Positions 53,037-62,014 of a stretch of 64,000 nucleotides of DNA are shown one piece after another. Origin of the DNA: Rhodospirillales bacterium. Its GTDB lineage: Bacteria > Pseudomonadota > Alphaproteobacteria > Rhodospirillales > JASLQF01. How positions within the stretch are numbered: the first letter of the stretch is position 1; the number at the start of each line of letters is the position of its first letter. The notes below the pieces were generated by a model. The model searched no databases. It was given only the letters and a program-made list of their open reading frames with translations, and was not told where the DNA came from. The position numbers and the translations under genes are program-made. The stretch covers positions 1 to 64,000 of the forward strand of contig JASLQF010000057.1 of assembly GCA_030744625.1 (NCBI GenBank), given 5' to 3'.

Positions 53037-55108
53037 ATGGATGATTCCTCATCACGTACGTGGCTGTGGCCATTTCTCAAGCCTTTACGACCGACGTTCC
53101 GCGAGGTCATGGCGCTGTCCCTTTTCGTGAACCTCATGGCGCTGGCGGTGCCGGTCTTCACGATGCAGGTTTACGACCGGGTGGTGTTCCAGGGCGGCAT
53201 CAGCACGCTGCACGGCCTGTTGATCGGCATGATCGGGGTGCTCGGTTTCGATTACGTCCTCAGGACTTCACGTGGGCGCATCATGCAGACCGTGGCGCTC
53301 AGGGTCGATGTCCACATCGGCCGCGCCCTCTTCGAAAAGCTGATGTCCTTGCCGTTGCAAACCCTGGAGGCCAAGCCGGCGGCCTATTGGCAAGCGCTCT
53401 TCCGCGACGTGGACGCGGTCCGCAACACCCTGTCGGGGGCCTCCGCCGTGTTGATGGCGGACCTGCCGTTCGTCTTCGTCTTCCTGGCGCTTATCTTCGT
53501 CATCGCCAAGCCCCTGGGCTGGGTCCTGCTGATCATCCTGCCGTTCTTCCTGTTCGTCGCCTGGCGGTCCGGGGCGAGCATGGCCGACGCCAACAAGGAT
53601 GAGCGCGAGAGCACGCAAGGCCGCGACGGCCTGATGGCCGAGATCATCGCCGGGCGCTCCACCATCAAGGCCCTGGCACTTGATCGCGCCATGCGTCCGT
53701 TGTGGGAAGAGAAGCATGCCGACAACATCGAAAACTCGATCAAGCGCGGCGGACGGGCGGACCTCTACACCAACATGGGCGCGTCGCTGGCCATGATCAC
53801 GACCCTGACCCTGACCGCCATCGGCGCCATCGCCATCCTCGAGGGGCAGCTCACCATGGGCTCGCTCATCGCCACCAACATGCTGAGCGGGCGCCTCATC
53901 GGCCCCCTCAACCAGTTGGTCGGCACGTGGCGCACGTACGCCGGCTTCAAGCAGTCGGTGGAGCGCCTGGGCACCGTGTTCGATTCGACCTCGGAGCGCC
54001 AGGAAAGCGCCGTCAGCCTGGGCCGTCCGAAGGGCAAAATCGCCGTCGAGGAGGTCTCCTACACCTACCTCCCTGACATCCCACCGGTGGTCGACAATGT
54101 GAGTCTGGACTTCGAGGAAGGCCGCGTTCACGCGTTGGTCGGACGCAACGGCAGTGGCAAGAGCACGTTGCTCAAGCTGATTCAGGGCCTGTACGCGCCC
54201 GATGAAGGCCGAGTCCTTCTCGACGACGCCGACATCACCCAGTTTACGCGCGCCGAATTGGCCGACTGGATGGGCTACGTGCCCCAGGACTGCATCCTGT
54301 TCGAGGGCTCCGTGCGCGAGAACATCGCCCACCGCAAGCCCCACGCCGACGACGAGGAGGTCATCAAGGCCGCCACCGATGCCGGGGTCCACCAATTCAT
54401 CATCGACATGCCGGACGGTTACGCATCCGATATCGGCGAGGCCGGGCGCCGCCTTTCCGGCGGGCAGCGGCAGCGCATCGCCATCGCCCGCGCCTTGGTC
54501 GGCGATCCGCCCATCCTGCTTCTCGACGAACCCTCGGCCAGTCTCGACCGCCAGGCGGAACAGGAACTCCGCCGTACCCTCAAGGCGATCAGCCGCGAAC
54601 GCACCATCTTCATGGTGACACACAGCCCGCTCCTGCTGGCGATCGCCGATAATCTGATCGCCCTCGATCACGGCAAGATCGCCCTGGCCGGACCGGCCGC
54701 GGAAATCCTGCCCAAACTGCTCAGCAAACCCGGCGCCAAGCGCACGGCGCCGCCGGACGCCAAGGCGCCCGGACAAGCAAAGACCCCCGAGGAAGCGAAA
54801 TCACCCGGAAAACCGCGCACGCCGGAGACACGGGTGGGGTTGGTGAAACCACGGGCTTCGGCGGCACCCGGCGATTCGGCCAAGAAAAAACCGGCACCAA
54901 AGGCGGCGGCAAGGGCAAGCCCGGAGCCCGGGCCGCCCGGGTGCCTGAACAAGGGACCGAGAGCCCGGCCACGGCGAACACACCGGACGACAAACCGGAT
55001 CGAGGCACGGCGCCGACGGAAGGTCAAGCCGACACCGGCGCGCCGGACGATGGGCAGGCGGCCAAGGCGATGGCACAACGGCATGATTCACCGCCGGAGG
55101 ATGATTGA
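53037..55108 (+). CDS. Type I secretion ABC permease/ATPase, apparent -1 frameshift near the end
   Basis: Full domain order of a peptidase-less type I secretion ABC protein: membrane domain (about 1-310), ATPase with Walker A GRNGSGKST (about residue 368), signature LSGGQRQRIAIARAL and Walker B ILLLDEPSASLD. A Lys/Ala/Pro-rich tail follows. Read straight through, the frame becomes Arg-rich and runs 200 bp into the HlyD gene, to 55307. After a -1 shift at AAGAAAAAACC (A6, 54885-54890) the tail turns acidic (ending DSPPEDD) and stops at 55106-55108, overlapping the HlyD ATG as TGATG, for 690 residues. This may be a programmed shift, a mutation or a sequencing error. Confidence 0.85.
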
Positions 55109-56397
55109 TGGATCGGCTCGATACTCTTGTCGAAAAGCATCCCCTGCCGACGTGGCGCATGATCGCCTGGCCGGTGATGATACTGCTCGCCGTCCTCATC
55201 GTCTGGGCCCGTTACGCCCAGCTCGACGAGGTGTCCGTGGCCACCGGCGACGTGGTGCCCCAGGGCAAGGTCAAGGTGATCCAGCACCTGGAAGGCGGGA
55301 TCATTGACGCGATCCACGTGCGCGACGGCGATTCGGTGAAGGAGGGCAGCCCCCTCATACAGCTCAATCTGGCATCATCGGGCACCAACCGCGAGGAACT
55401 CCAGGTCCGCCTCGACGGTCAAATCCTGGTGCGCGCCCGCTACGACGCCGAGGCCAACGGAAAGCCGCTCGTGTTCCCCGAAGGTTCCGCCCAGCGCCGG
55501 CCCAAGCTGCTCTCCGCCCAGCGCCGCGCCTTCAGAGCCCGGAAAAACGAACTCGAGTCCAAGCTGCGCGTAACGCGCCAGCAGATAAAACAAAAGCAGG
55601 ACGAGGTGCGCGAGTTGGAGACCCAGATGCGCGCCACCAAGAAAAACCTGACGTTGGGCAGGGAACGCTTGAAAATGTCCAAGTCGCTGCTCGCCGAGGG
55701 TTTGACGCCGAAGATCGAGCACCTGCAACTGGAGGCCGAAGTGGAGAGCCTGGAGGGCGAGCGGCGCGGCCTTACCCCGGCCATCTCGCGCGCCCGCGGC
55801 GCCGTGGAAGAGGCCAGGCAGCGCATGCAGGAGGAACGGCTCCGCTTCCGGCGCGAGGCGGAAGATGAACTGGGCAAGGCGGAACAGGCCATAGCCCGCA
55901 TCGGGACCCTGCTCAACGAAGCCACCGCGCAGGACGTGCGCTCGGAGATCAAGAGCCCCATCGACGGGGTCGTCAAGAACATGCGCTACAACACACTGGG
56001 CGGTGTGGTGTCGCCCGGCGAACCCATCATGGAAATCGTGCCGACGGGGGGTAATCTGGTTATCGACGCCAAGCTCAGCCCTCTCGACCGCGGTTACGTG
56101 AAGGAGGGACAGCCCGCCGTGGTCAAGATCAGCTCGTACGATTTCGTGCGTTACGGCAGCCTCGACGGCAAGGTCATCCTGGTCGCCGCCGATACCAGCC
56201 AGGACGAACAATTTGGCCCGTTTTACCGGGTCGTCGTGCAAACGGAAAAATCCTATCTCGGGGAAAAGGTGGGGTCACTGCCCATCATGCCGGGCATGGA
56301 GGCCACGGTGGATATCCACACCGGGCAGAAATCGGTGATGGACTATCTCGTCAAACCCGTGCTCAAACTCCGCGAGGAAGCGTTTCGCGAACGCTGA
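55108..56397 (+). CDS. HlyD-family type I secretion adaptor
   Basis: 429 residues. Short cytoplasmic N-terminus, one membrane helix (MIAWPVMILLAVLIVWARY), lipoyl half-motifs (VVPQGKVKVIQHLEGGIIDAI and SPIDGVVKNMRYNTLGGVV), a long coiled-coil hairpin between (about 145-285) and a C-terminal beta-barrel domain. Bridges the ABC exporter to TolC. ATG at 55108 with GGAGG seven bases upstream. No substrate gene (RTX or adhesin) follows. Confidence 0.93.
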   Translation: MDRLDTLVEKHPLPTWRMIAWPVMILLAVLIVWARYAQLDEVSVATGDVVPQGKVKVIQHLEGGIIDAIHVRDGDSVKEGSPLIQLNLASSGTNREELQVRLDGQILVRARYDAEANGKPLVFPEGSAQRRPKLLSAQRRAFRARKNELESKLRVTRQQIKQKQDEVRELETQMRATKKNLTLGRERLKMSKSLLAEGLTPKIEHLQLEAEVESLEGERRGLTPAISRARGAVEEARQRMQEERLRFRREAEDELGKAEQAIARIGTLLNEATAQDVRSEIKSPIDGVVKNMRYNTLGGVVSPGEPIMEIVPTGGNLVIDAKLSPLDRGYVKEGQPAVVKISSYDFVRYGSLDGKVILVAADTSQDEQFGPFYRVVVQTEKSYLGEKVGSLPIMPGMEATVDIHTGQKSVMDYLVKPVLKLREEAFRER

Positions 56398-56458
56398 GAA
56401 ATTTACTTCCGCCGGCGGCCAGGGCAGGAATTTGCCCCGAGCTTGGTTGTCCGTGTTT

Positions 56459-56479
56459 CCAAATTTTTAACAAATTTGG
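56459..56479. promoter_or_regulatory. Palindrome upstream of motA
   Basis: CCAAATTT-TTAAC-AAATTTGG, perfect 8-bp arms, 110 bp before the motA start in the HlyD-motA gap. Not followed by a T tract, so more likely an operator than a terminator. Confidence 0.5.
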
Positions 56480-56588
56480 CTAAACTTCGCCTATTCTTTT
56501 GAGTGTTGGCCGTTCCCGGAAGCCTTGGATGCCTTCCCGGCGCTACGGTCGCCGCCGTTCGGCTGGATGCATGATCTAGGGGTAGTGC

Positions 56589-57383
56589 ATGTCCATCGTT
56601 ACGATTTTAGGCTTGGTGGGCGCGTTCGGGCTGTTTCTCGGCTCCATCATGATGAGCACCGACAATTATGTAATTTTTGTCAGTGCCTCGAGCTTCGTCA
56701 TGGTGTTCGGCGGCACCATGGCGGCGATGATGATCTCGTTCGAGCCGCGCTACGTGATCCTGTCGCTCAAGGTCCTCGTCAAGATATTCTTCTCGCCCAA
56801 GATCGGCCGCAATGTCCTGAAGGCCGAGATTGGGCGCATCATCCGCTGGGCCTATACCGTCCAGAAGAGCGGTATCCCCGCCCTCGAATCGGAATCCAAG
56901 AAGGCGGTCAAGGAAGACAAGTTCATGAAATTCGGGGTCGAGATGGTGATCAGCGGCTACACTGGCGATGAAGTTCGCGAGATCATGATGACCACCATCG
57001 AAACCTCCTTCGGGCGCAACACGGTGCAGGTGAACATCCTCAAGGCCATGGCCGGCGCCGCCCCGGCCTTCGGCATGATCGGGACCCTGGTCGGCCTCAT
57101 CATCATGCTCGACGGCATGGGCGGCGACCCCTCGCAGCTCGGCGCCGGCCTGGCGGTGGCGCTCCTGACCACCCTTTACGGCGTCATGTTCGCGCAAATT
57201 ATCTTCAAGCCGGCCGCCACCAAGATCATGCAGCGCGAGCAGATCCTCCGGTTCCGCAACTTGCTTGTCGCCGAGGGCCTCGCCCTCCTGGCCGACCGCA
57301 AGAGCCCGCGCTTCATTCAGGACAAGATGAACAGCTATCTCGACCCGGCCATCCACTTCAACATCGACAAGATGAAGAAATGA
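56589..57383 (+). CDS. motA: MotA/PomA-type stator protein
   Basis: 264 residues, four membrane helices (two near the N-terminus, two at about 158-210). The proton-channel region MAGAAPAFGMIGTLVGLIIML and the following GLAVALLTTLYGVMFAQIIF are conserved, and the cytoplasmic loop between helices 2 and 3 is rich in charged residues as in flagellar stators. Paired with the MotB-like gene. Forms the ion channel of a stator; the flagellar assignment is inferred since no other flagellar gene is here. Confidence 0.88.
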   Translation: MSIVTILGLVGAFGLFLGSIMMSTDNYVIFVSASSFVMVFGGTMAAMMISFEPRYVILSLKVLVKIFFSPKIGRNVLKAEIGRIIRWAYTVQKSGIPALESESKKAVKEDKFMKFGVEMVISGYTGDEVREIMMTTIETSFGRNTVQVNILKAMAGAAPAFGMIGTLVGLIIMLDGMGGDPSQLGAGLAVALLTTLYGVMFAQIIFKPAATKIMQREQILRFRNLLVAEGLALLADRKSPRFIQDKMNSYLDPAIHFNIDKMKK

Positions 57384-57434
57384 CGCCCGCGGGCCCGAGG
57401 CGGGCTAGGCCGGGAACGGGTTGAGGAACCATTC

Positions 57435-58199
57435 ATGGCCGATGATGAACCAGAGGAAGCCGAAGACTGGATGGTCACCTATGCCGACGCCATCACCCTT
57501 CTGATGGCCTTTTTCGTCATGCTTTTGAACTTCTCCAAGATCGACATCCCCAAGTATGAAGAGGCGGCGGCCGGCATTGCAAACGAGATCGGCATGAACG
57601 AAAACGTGAGCCCCACCGAGCTCATGAAAATCGACATCGAGGACGTGGTCTACAACATGCAGGCCGAAGAGGCGGTCGAGGTGGGCACCGACGACAAAGG
57701 CATCGTCATGGAGCTGGCGAGTTCGGCATTCTACAAGCCGGGGTCCGCGGACATCCGCCCGCAAGCCGTTCCCGTTCTCAAGGAGATTGCCAAGTCCCTG
57801 ATCGCGCCGCGCTACATGACGTACGTGGTCGAGGTGGAAGGCCACTCCGACGACGACCCCATCAGTACCTCTCGGTTCCCCTCCAACTGGGAGCTTTCGG
57901 CGGGCCGCGCCACCCGCGTGGTGCGCTTCTTCATCGAGCAGGGGATGGACATGCGGCGCCTGAAGGCGGCGGGCTACGCCGAAACCCGGCCCAAGGTGCC
58001 GAACCGCAAGCCAGACGGCACGCCCATACCGGAAAACCAGGCGACGAACCGCCGCGTGTTGATCCGCGTCTACCCCATGTCCTTGGAAGAGCGAGCCGAC
58101 ATGATGCGGGAGGTCGACGTCAACGAATTCGCGGCCGACAAGGGCGAAGAATCAGACGGCGACAAACCTAAGACCGCCCAGGAACCGCAACAAGATTAG
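57435..58199 (+). CDS. motB: MotB/OmpA-family stator partner
   Basis: 254 residues. One N-terminal membrane helix with the functional Asp (DWMVTYADAITLLMAFFVML), then a periplasmic linker and an OmpA/MotB peptidoglycan-binding domain (YKPGSADIRPQAVPVLKEIA, VVEVEGHSDDDPIST, NWELSAGRATRVVRFFIEQG, TNRRVLIRVYPM). Anchors the stator to the cell wall. The long acidic C-terminal tail is unusual. 51 bp after motA. Confidence 0.88.
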   Translation: MADDEPEEAEDWMVTYADAITLLMAFFVMLLNFSKIDIPKYEEAAAGIANEIGMNENVSPTELMKIDIEDVVYNMQAEEAVEVGTDDKGIVMELASSAFYKPGSADIRPQAVPVLKEIAKSLIAPRYMTYVVEVEGHSDDDPISTSRFPSNWELSAGRATRVVRFFIEQGMDMRRLKAAGYAETRPKVPNRKPDGTPIPENQATNRRVLIRVYPMSLEERADMMREVDVNEFAADKGEESDGDKPKTAQEPQQD

Positions 58200-58220
58200 C
58201 GCATGCCGGAGGTGTTCTCC

Positions 58221-58238
58221 GGGCCGGCCGTTCGGCCC
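58221..58238. terminator. Hairpin between motB and the MBL genes
   Basis: GGGCCG-GCCGTT-CGGCCC lies in the 48-bp gap between two genes that converge, a fitting place for a bidirectional terminator, though a U tract is absent. Confidence 0.4.
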
Positions 58239-58247
58239 ATGCCATCT

Positions 58248-59069
58248 TCAAACCGTGATGACCATGCCCTCGCGGGTAACGAAGTTGCCCGACCACGCTT
58301 CCTTGGCCTCGGTCTCGAGCCCATCCATGAAGACGTCGTCGTGGTCGGGGTCGTGATGGAAGATGGCCAGCCTCTTGGCACCGGCCTCCTGGCACAGGAG
58401 CATGCCTTCGTTCCATGTGGAATGCCCCCAGCCGACCTTTGACGGATATTCCTCTACCGTGTAGGTGGAGTCGTAAATTACCACGTCGGCGCCCTCGATG
58501 AGACCGAGGATCTTCTTGTCGATTTCCCCGGCCACGTGCTCGGTGTCGGTCACGTAGCACGCCACCCGCCCGTCATACTCGATGCGATAGCCGGTCGCCT
58601 CGTTGGGGTGGTTCAGGGGCGTCGTGCGAATGTGTACGTCCGGAAAGATATCGAACTCTTCCCCCGCCCTGAAGTCCTCGAAGGTGAGATTGGACTGCAT
58701 GGCGGCGAGCGGTACGGGGAAAAGGGGGCTCTCCATCTGGGTGGAAAGGATAGCGTGCACGCCCCCTTGGTCCGAAAGATGGCCGGCCTTGATGTTGATG
58801 GCCCAATGCGGATTGTAGGCAGGGATGAAGAAGGGAAATCCGTTGACGTGGTCCCAGTGGGTATGGGTGAGCAGCATGGTGAGCTCGAAGGGCTCCCTCT
58901 TCATCAATTCCTGTCCCAAGCCGCGGATGCCGGTGCCGGCATCCATGACGAAAGTGTCCTCGCCCACCGTCACTTCGATACAGCTTGTGTTGCCGCCGTA
59001 TTTCATATGACTGGGCAACGGGCATGCGATGCTTCCGCGGACCCCCCACAGCTTCAGACTAAAGGTCAT
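58248..59069 (-). CDS. MBL-fold metallo-hydrolase (downstream copy of tandem pair)
   Basis: 273 residues. N-terminus LKLWGVRGSIACPLPS and GGNTSCIEV mark the COG1235-like group; the metal motif is LLTHTHWDHVNGFPFF; further ligands are in TPLNHPNEATGYRIEY, TDTEHVAGE and AIFHHDPDHDD. This fold includes cyclic-nucleotide and cyclic-phosphate phosphodiesterases. Clearly paralogous to the next gene; 43 bp after it, so co-transcribed. Substrate not determined. Confidence 0.88.
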   Translation of the reverse strand: MTFSLKLWGVRGSIACPLPSHMKYGGNTSCIEVTVGEDTFVMDAGTGIRGLGQELMKREPFELTMLLTHTHWDHVNGFPFFIPAYNPHWAINIKAGHLSDQGGVHAILSTQMESPLFPVPLAAMQSNLTFEDFRAGEEFDIFPDVHIRTTPLNHPNEATGYRIEYDGRVACYVTDTEHVAGEIDKKILGLIEGADVVIYDSTYTVEEYPSKVGWGHSTWNEGMLLCQEAGAKRLAIFHHDPDHDDVFMDGLETEAKEAWSGNFVTREGMVITV

Positions 59070-59112
59070 GCATGGCGCTCCGTAGGCGCTGCCCCCGATG
59101 GCGCGTCCCTTT

Positions 59113-59937
59113 TCACTCGAACTTCAACGCCATCTTCTCGCGAACCACGAATGCCCCCGACCAAGCCTTCTTGGCGTCTTCGGCCAGCTTGTCCATGAAA
59201 GCGTCGTCATGGGTGGGATCGTGGTGGAATATGCCGAGTTGCTTGACGTTGGCCGCCTTGCACAACCGCACACCCTCTTCCCAGGTCGAATGGCCCCAAC
59301 CGACTTTGTCGGGAAACTCCTCCTCGGTATAGGTACAGTCGTATACTACCAGATCGGCGCCTTCGATAAGGCCCAGGATGTTCTGGTCCGGCTGGCCCGC
59401 AACGTGCTCGGTGTCGGTAATCAGGCAGATCGACTTGCCGTTATATTCGATGCGGTAACCGGTAGCGTCGTTGGGGTGATTGAGCAACGCCGTCCTCACA
59501 TTGACGTTGGGAGCGATCTTGATGTCCTCGCCGGCCTCGAAGTCCACGAAATAGAGTTCCGCCGTCATCGCCTCGAGGGGCACCGGGAAGACCGGGTTTT
59601 CCATCTGGCTTTCGAAGACGTGCTGGACACCGCTCTTGTTGAACAGGTGTCCGGCCATGATCTCGAACGACTTCTTCGAATTGAACGCCGGGGCGAAAAA
59701 GGGAAAACCGTTGATGTGGTCCCAGTGCGTGTGCGTCAGCAGAATGTGGACATGGTGCTGTTCGCTGCGCATGATATCTTCGCCAAGCTCGCGGATGCCC
59801 GTGCCCGCGTCCAGGATGAACAGGTGGCCCCCGGCGTCGATCTCCAGGCACGTCGTGTTGCCGCCGTATTTCAAGTGATCCGGCGACGGGCAGGCGATGC
59901 TTCCGCGACAACCCCAGAACTTCACTCTCAACGACAT
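59113..59937 (-). CDS. MBL-fold metallo-hydrolase (upstream copy of tandem pair)
   Basis: 274 residues, closely similar to the 58248 gene: VKFWGCRGSIACPSP, HTHWDHINGFPFF, LLNHPNDATGYRIEY, DTEHVAGQPDQ, IFHHDPTHDDAFMDKL. Metal ligands complete. The tandem duplication may have given two substrate specificities. Start 59937 has GGGGAGG upstream; the open frame to 60021 is not similar. Led by the CRP-like palindrome at 60049. Confidence 0.88.
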   Translation of the reverse strand: MSLRVKFWGCRGSIACPSPDHLKYGGNTTCLEIDAGGHLFILDAGTGIRELGEDIMRSEQHHVHILLTHTHWDHINGFPFFAPAFNSKKSFEIMAGHLFNKSGVQHVFESQMENPVFPVPLEAMTAELYFVDFEAGEDIKIAPNVNVRTALLNHPNDATGYRIEYNGKSICLITDTEHVAGQPDQNILGLIEGADLVVYDCTYTEEEFPDKVGWGHSTWEEGVRLCKAANVKQLGIFHHDPTHDDAFMDKLAEDAKKAWSGAFVVREKMALKFE

Positions 59938-60048
59938 TTGGCCTCCCCGTGGCCGCAGTGTTTCAAGCGTAAAGCCGCCCCCACGCCTCCCCGCAAGTCG
60001 CTCCGTAAGCGGCGCATACATTCATCCCACAATGCGAGCGGATAGCAA

Positions 60049-60064
60049 AGTGACAAATGTCACA
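60049..60064. promoter_or_regulatory. CRP/FNR-superfamily-like binding site
   Basis: AGTGA-CAAATG-TCACA fits the TGTGA-N6-TCACA palindrome with one mismatch. It lies about 115 bp upstream of the first MBL hydrolase, in the only gap (59938-60109) that could hold that operon's promoter. The site would tie the hydrolases to cAMP if a CRP homologue is present elsewhere in the genome. Confidence 0.5.
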
Positions 60065-60109
60065 CTTTGGTCAGAAGCGGTTTCCCGGTTTGACTTCATC
60101 AGCGAACCG

Positions 60110-60844
60110 TCAAATCGCTAGTATTTTAATCGGCGTACCGATGCCCGAACTCAAATCGCGGTCGGCTCTCCCCTGATTGACCGCCAGTTCGGCCAAGCCG
60201 TTAGCGTTTTCATACCAGAACGGTTCTCCCGGTGGAAAGTCCAAAAAGGTATCGGCCCGTTTGAGGCGTCTTCCCGCCACCTCGATTTCAGCCCCCCCCG
60301 GCACCTTCGCCGCGCGCACGCCGGTGATGCCGTTGCCGAAGCCATCGACGAATATTACCTCGGCCAGGTCATCTGGCCAATCGGTCCGCCGGATCTCTTC
60401 CAGGGGCCGTTCGAGGCCGGGCGGCTCCTCGCCCAGCGCCATGCGCGCGGCAACCGGCGCAAACAGGTCGCGTCCGTGGAAGGTCGCCGACAGACGTTGC
60501 GGCCGCCAAGTGATTTCCCACCACCTGGCGGTGCCGCCGGCGCGCCTCAAGACGATTTCCAGGAGGCCGTTTTCCGGCCCCACGTACCATCGGCCATCGG
60601 CCATGAACACGCCCGGCGTCCGCGTCCCGCCGACCTCCGGATCGACCACGCACAGGAAGACGGTGCCCCGTGGAAACTCCTCGACATACGCCGCCAGCAG
60701 ATACGCGGCGGCCTTGGGGTCATGGGCCGGCGCGTCGGCGAACAAATCTATGATGTCGGCCTCGGGCGCGGCCCGCCGCAAGACGGCCTTCACCTGCCCC
60801 GTGTAAGGTCCGCCGAGGCCGAAATCGGTGAACAGAACGATCAT
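60110..60844 (-). CDS. SAM hydrolase (DUF62 / chlorinase-fluorinase fold)
   Basis: 244 residues. The fold is shared by S-adenosylmethionine hydrolases and halogenases. Present motifs: LFTDFGLGGPYTGQVKAVL (N-terminal Asp), VVDPEVGGTRT, VGPENGLLEIVL, TFHGRDLFAPVAA and FVDGFGNGITGV. The halogenase-specific insertion is not apparent, so adenosine-forming hydrolysis is more likely. Follows DUF4340 by 48 bp, a gap filled by the shortened palindromic element. Confidence 0.88.
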   Translation of the reverse strand: MIVLFTDFGLGGPYTGQVKAVLRRAAPEADIIDLFADAPAHDPKAAAYLLAAYVEEFPRGTVFLCVVDPEVGGTRTPGVFMADGRWYVGPENGLLEIVLRRAGGTARWWEITWRPQRLSATFHGRDLFAPVAARMALGEEPPGLERPLEEIRRTDWPDDLAEVIFVDGFGNGITGVRAAKVPGGAEIEVAGRRLKRADTFLDFPPGEPFWYENANGLAELAVNQGRADRDLSSGIGTPIKILAI

Positions 60845-60870
60845 CGGAAGACCCTATATGAATGAAATTA

Positions 60871-60894
60871 GAGGGCGATTCACGATCGCACTCT
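60871..60894. repeat. Palindromic intergenic element, short copy
   Basis: The reverse complement reads AGAGTGCGATCG followed directly by TGAATCGCCCTC, the two 12-bp ends of the element at 42928 with the 25-bp middle missing. The inner boundary has a shared CG. The minus-strand stop codon of DUF4340 (60893-60895) overlaps its first bases. Confidence 0.8.
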
Positions 60895-61975
60895 AAGACG
60901 ACTTGTCGTCTTCCTTTTTCTTCGTGAGATTGGCCAGCCGCGTCCTCAAGTGCTTGCCCTTGTTGTCGGGCAGCTGATAGGCCCAGCCGCCCACCCGCGC
61001 GTTGATGGCCGCCGCTTCCTTGGCGGTCTCCTCGCCCGACGTGCCCGCGGCGGCGGCCGGGGACGGCTCTTCCGTGGCCGCTTCGAACCGGCCCCAGGCC
61101 CAATCTCCCCGCTGGACGATCGACGCCCGGACAACCAGCCCGTCGAAAGTGCGGACCTCGGCCCGGGCGACGTCATCGCCCGAGAAGTCGATTTCCGAGG
61201 CCTTGACGACATCCATCATGTCGAGCCGCGACAGGGCGGAAACCATGTCATCGGTCTTCTTTTTGGCGTCGTCGGCCAGCACGGCGTCGGAGGGCAGGTC
61301 TTCGATGCTGAATCGTTCGGCGGCCGGCGCCGCCTTGGAAACATCCAGCCGGGCCCCGTCCGGGGCCACCGTGGATACGCGCATGATACGGTCCTGGGAG
61401 ATATCCATGATTTTCTTGGGAAGCCAGTCGAGGGTGAAGGTGCTGGCGTCGAGCCCGCTTTTCACTTTCCACACCTGTTCCGTTCCGGGCTCGCGGACAT
61501 AAAGGGCGGCGTGGCCAAGCCCTCCCAGGACGTAGCTGCTCTTGCCGACGATCACTTCGGCGAGAACTTCGCCCCCACTGTCCTTGAGGCGCAACAGCCT
61601 GGATTTGGCGCCTTCCGCTTCCACGTCTTCGACCTGCAGGCGATTGAACAGATCGGGGCGGCGAGTCTTCGCCTCCAATACGCGAAACTGAGATAGGTGG
61701 ATGGCCGTTTTCCTGGCCTTGTCGGCGAGAGCCGGGTAGCCGCCCTTCTCGGACATAACCCACCCCTCGCCCTCGCGGCGCAAGGTCATCTTTCCCTCGG
61801 CGTAAATGATTTCGACCTCGGCGACCCGGTTGAGCTTCTTCTCGAGGCCGGGAAACAGCAGGGCCTCTTCGGCGACCGCCTGGCGTGAACCATAATGCTT
61901 GGTGACGCCGACAATGGCGGCGGCCAACACGATGACCGTAATGGCCGCCAAGCCGATGATGCCTTTGGGTGTCAT
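60893..61975 (-). CDS. DUF4340-domain protein of a gliding-type ABC locus
   Basis: 360 residues. One N-terminal membrane helix (GLAAITVIVLAAAIVGV) and an extracytoplasmic DUF4340 domain with internal beta-rich repeats (VAEVEIIYAEGKMTLRREGEGWV, LLRLKDSGGEVLAEVIVGK, VGGWAYQLPDNKGKHL). DUF4340 proteins usually follow GldG-like genes. Function unknown; probably works with the ABC complex on lipids or the envelope. Confidence 0.88.
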   Translation of the reverse strand: MTPKGIIGLAAITVIVLAAAIVGVTKHYGSRQAVAEEALLFPGLEKKLNRVAEVEIIYAEGKMTLRREGEGWVMSEKGGYPALADKARKTAIHLSQFRVLEAKTRRPDLFNRLQVEDVEAEGAKSRLLRLKDSGGEVLAEVIVGKSSYVLGGLGHAALYVREPGTEQVWKVKSGLDASTFTLDWLPKKIMDISQDRIMRVSTVAPDGARLDVSKAAPAAERFSIEDLPSDAVLADDAKKKTDDMVSALSRLDMMDVVKASEIDFSGDDVARAEVRTFDGLVVRASIVQRGDWAWGRFEAATEEPSPAAAAGTSGEETAKEAAAINARVGGWAYQLPDNKGKHLRTRLANLTKKKEDDKSS

Positions 61976-62014
61976 GGCGCTCTCGCCTCCTTGCGTTCGC
62001 TTGCTGCCCGGAGG

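Noticed and set aside
54891-55307. Arg-rich extension of the ABC protein into HlyD
   Set aside because: Out-of-frame composition, and the alternative frame after the A6 run ends exactly at the HlyD start.
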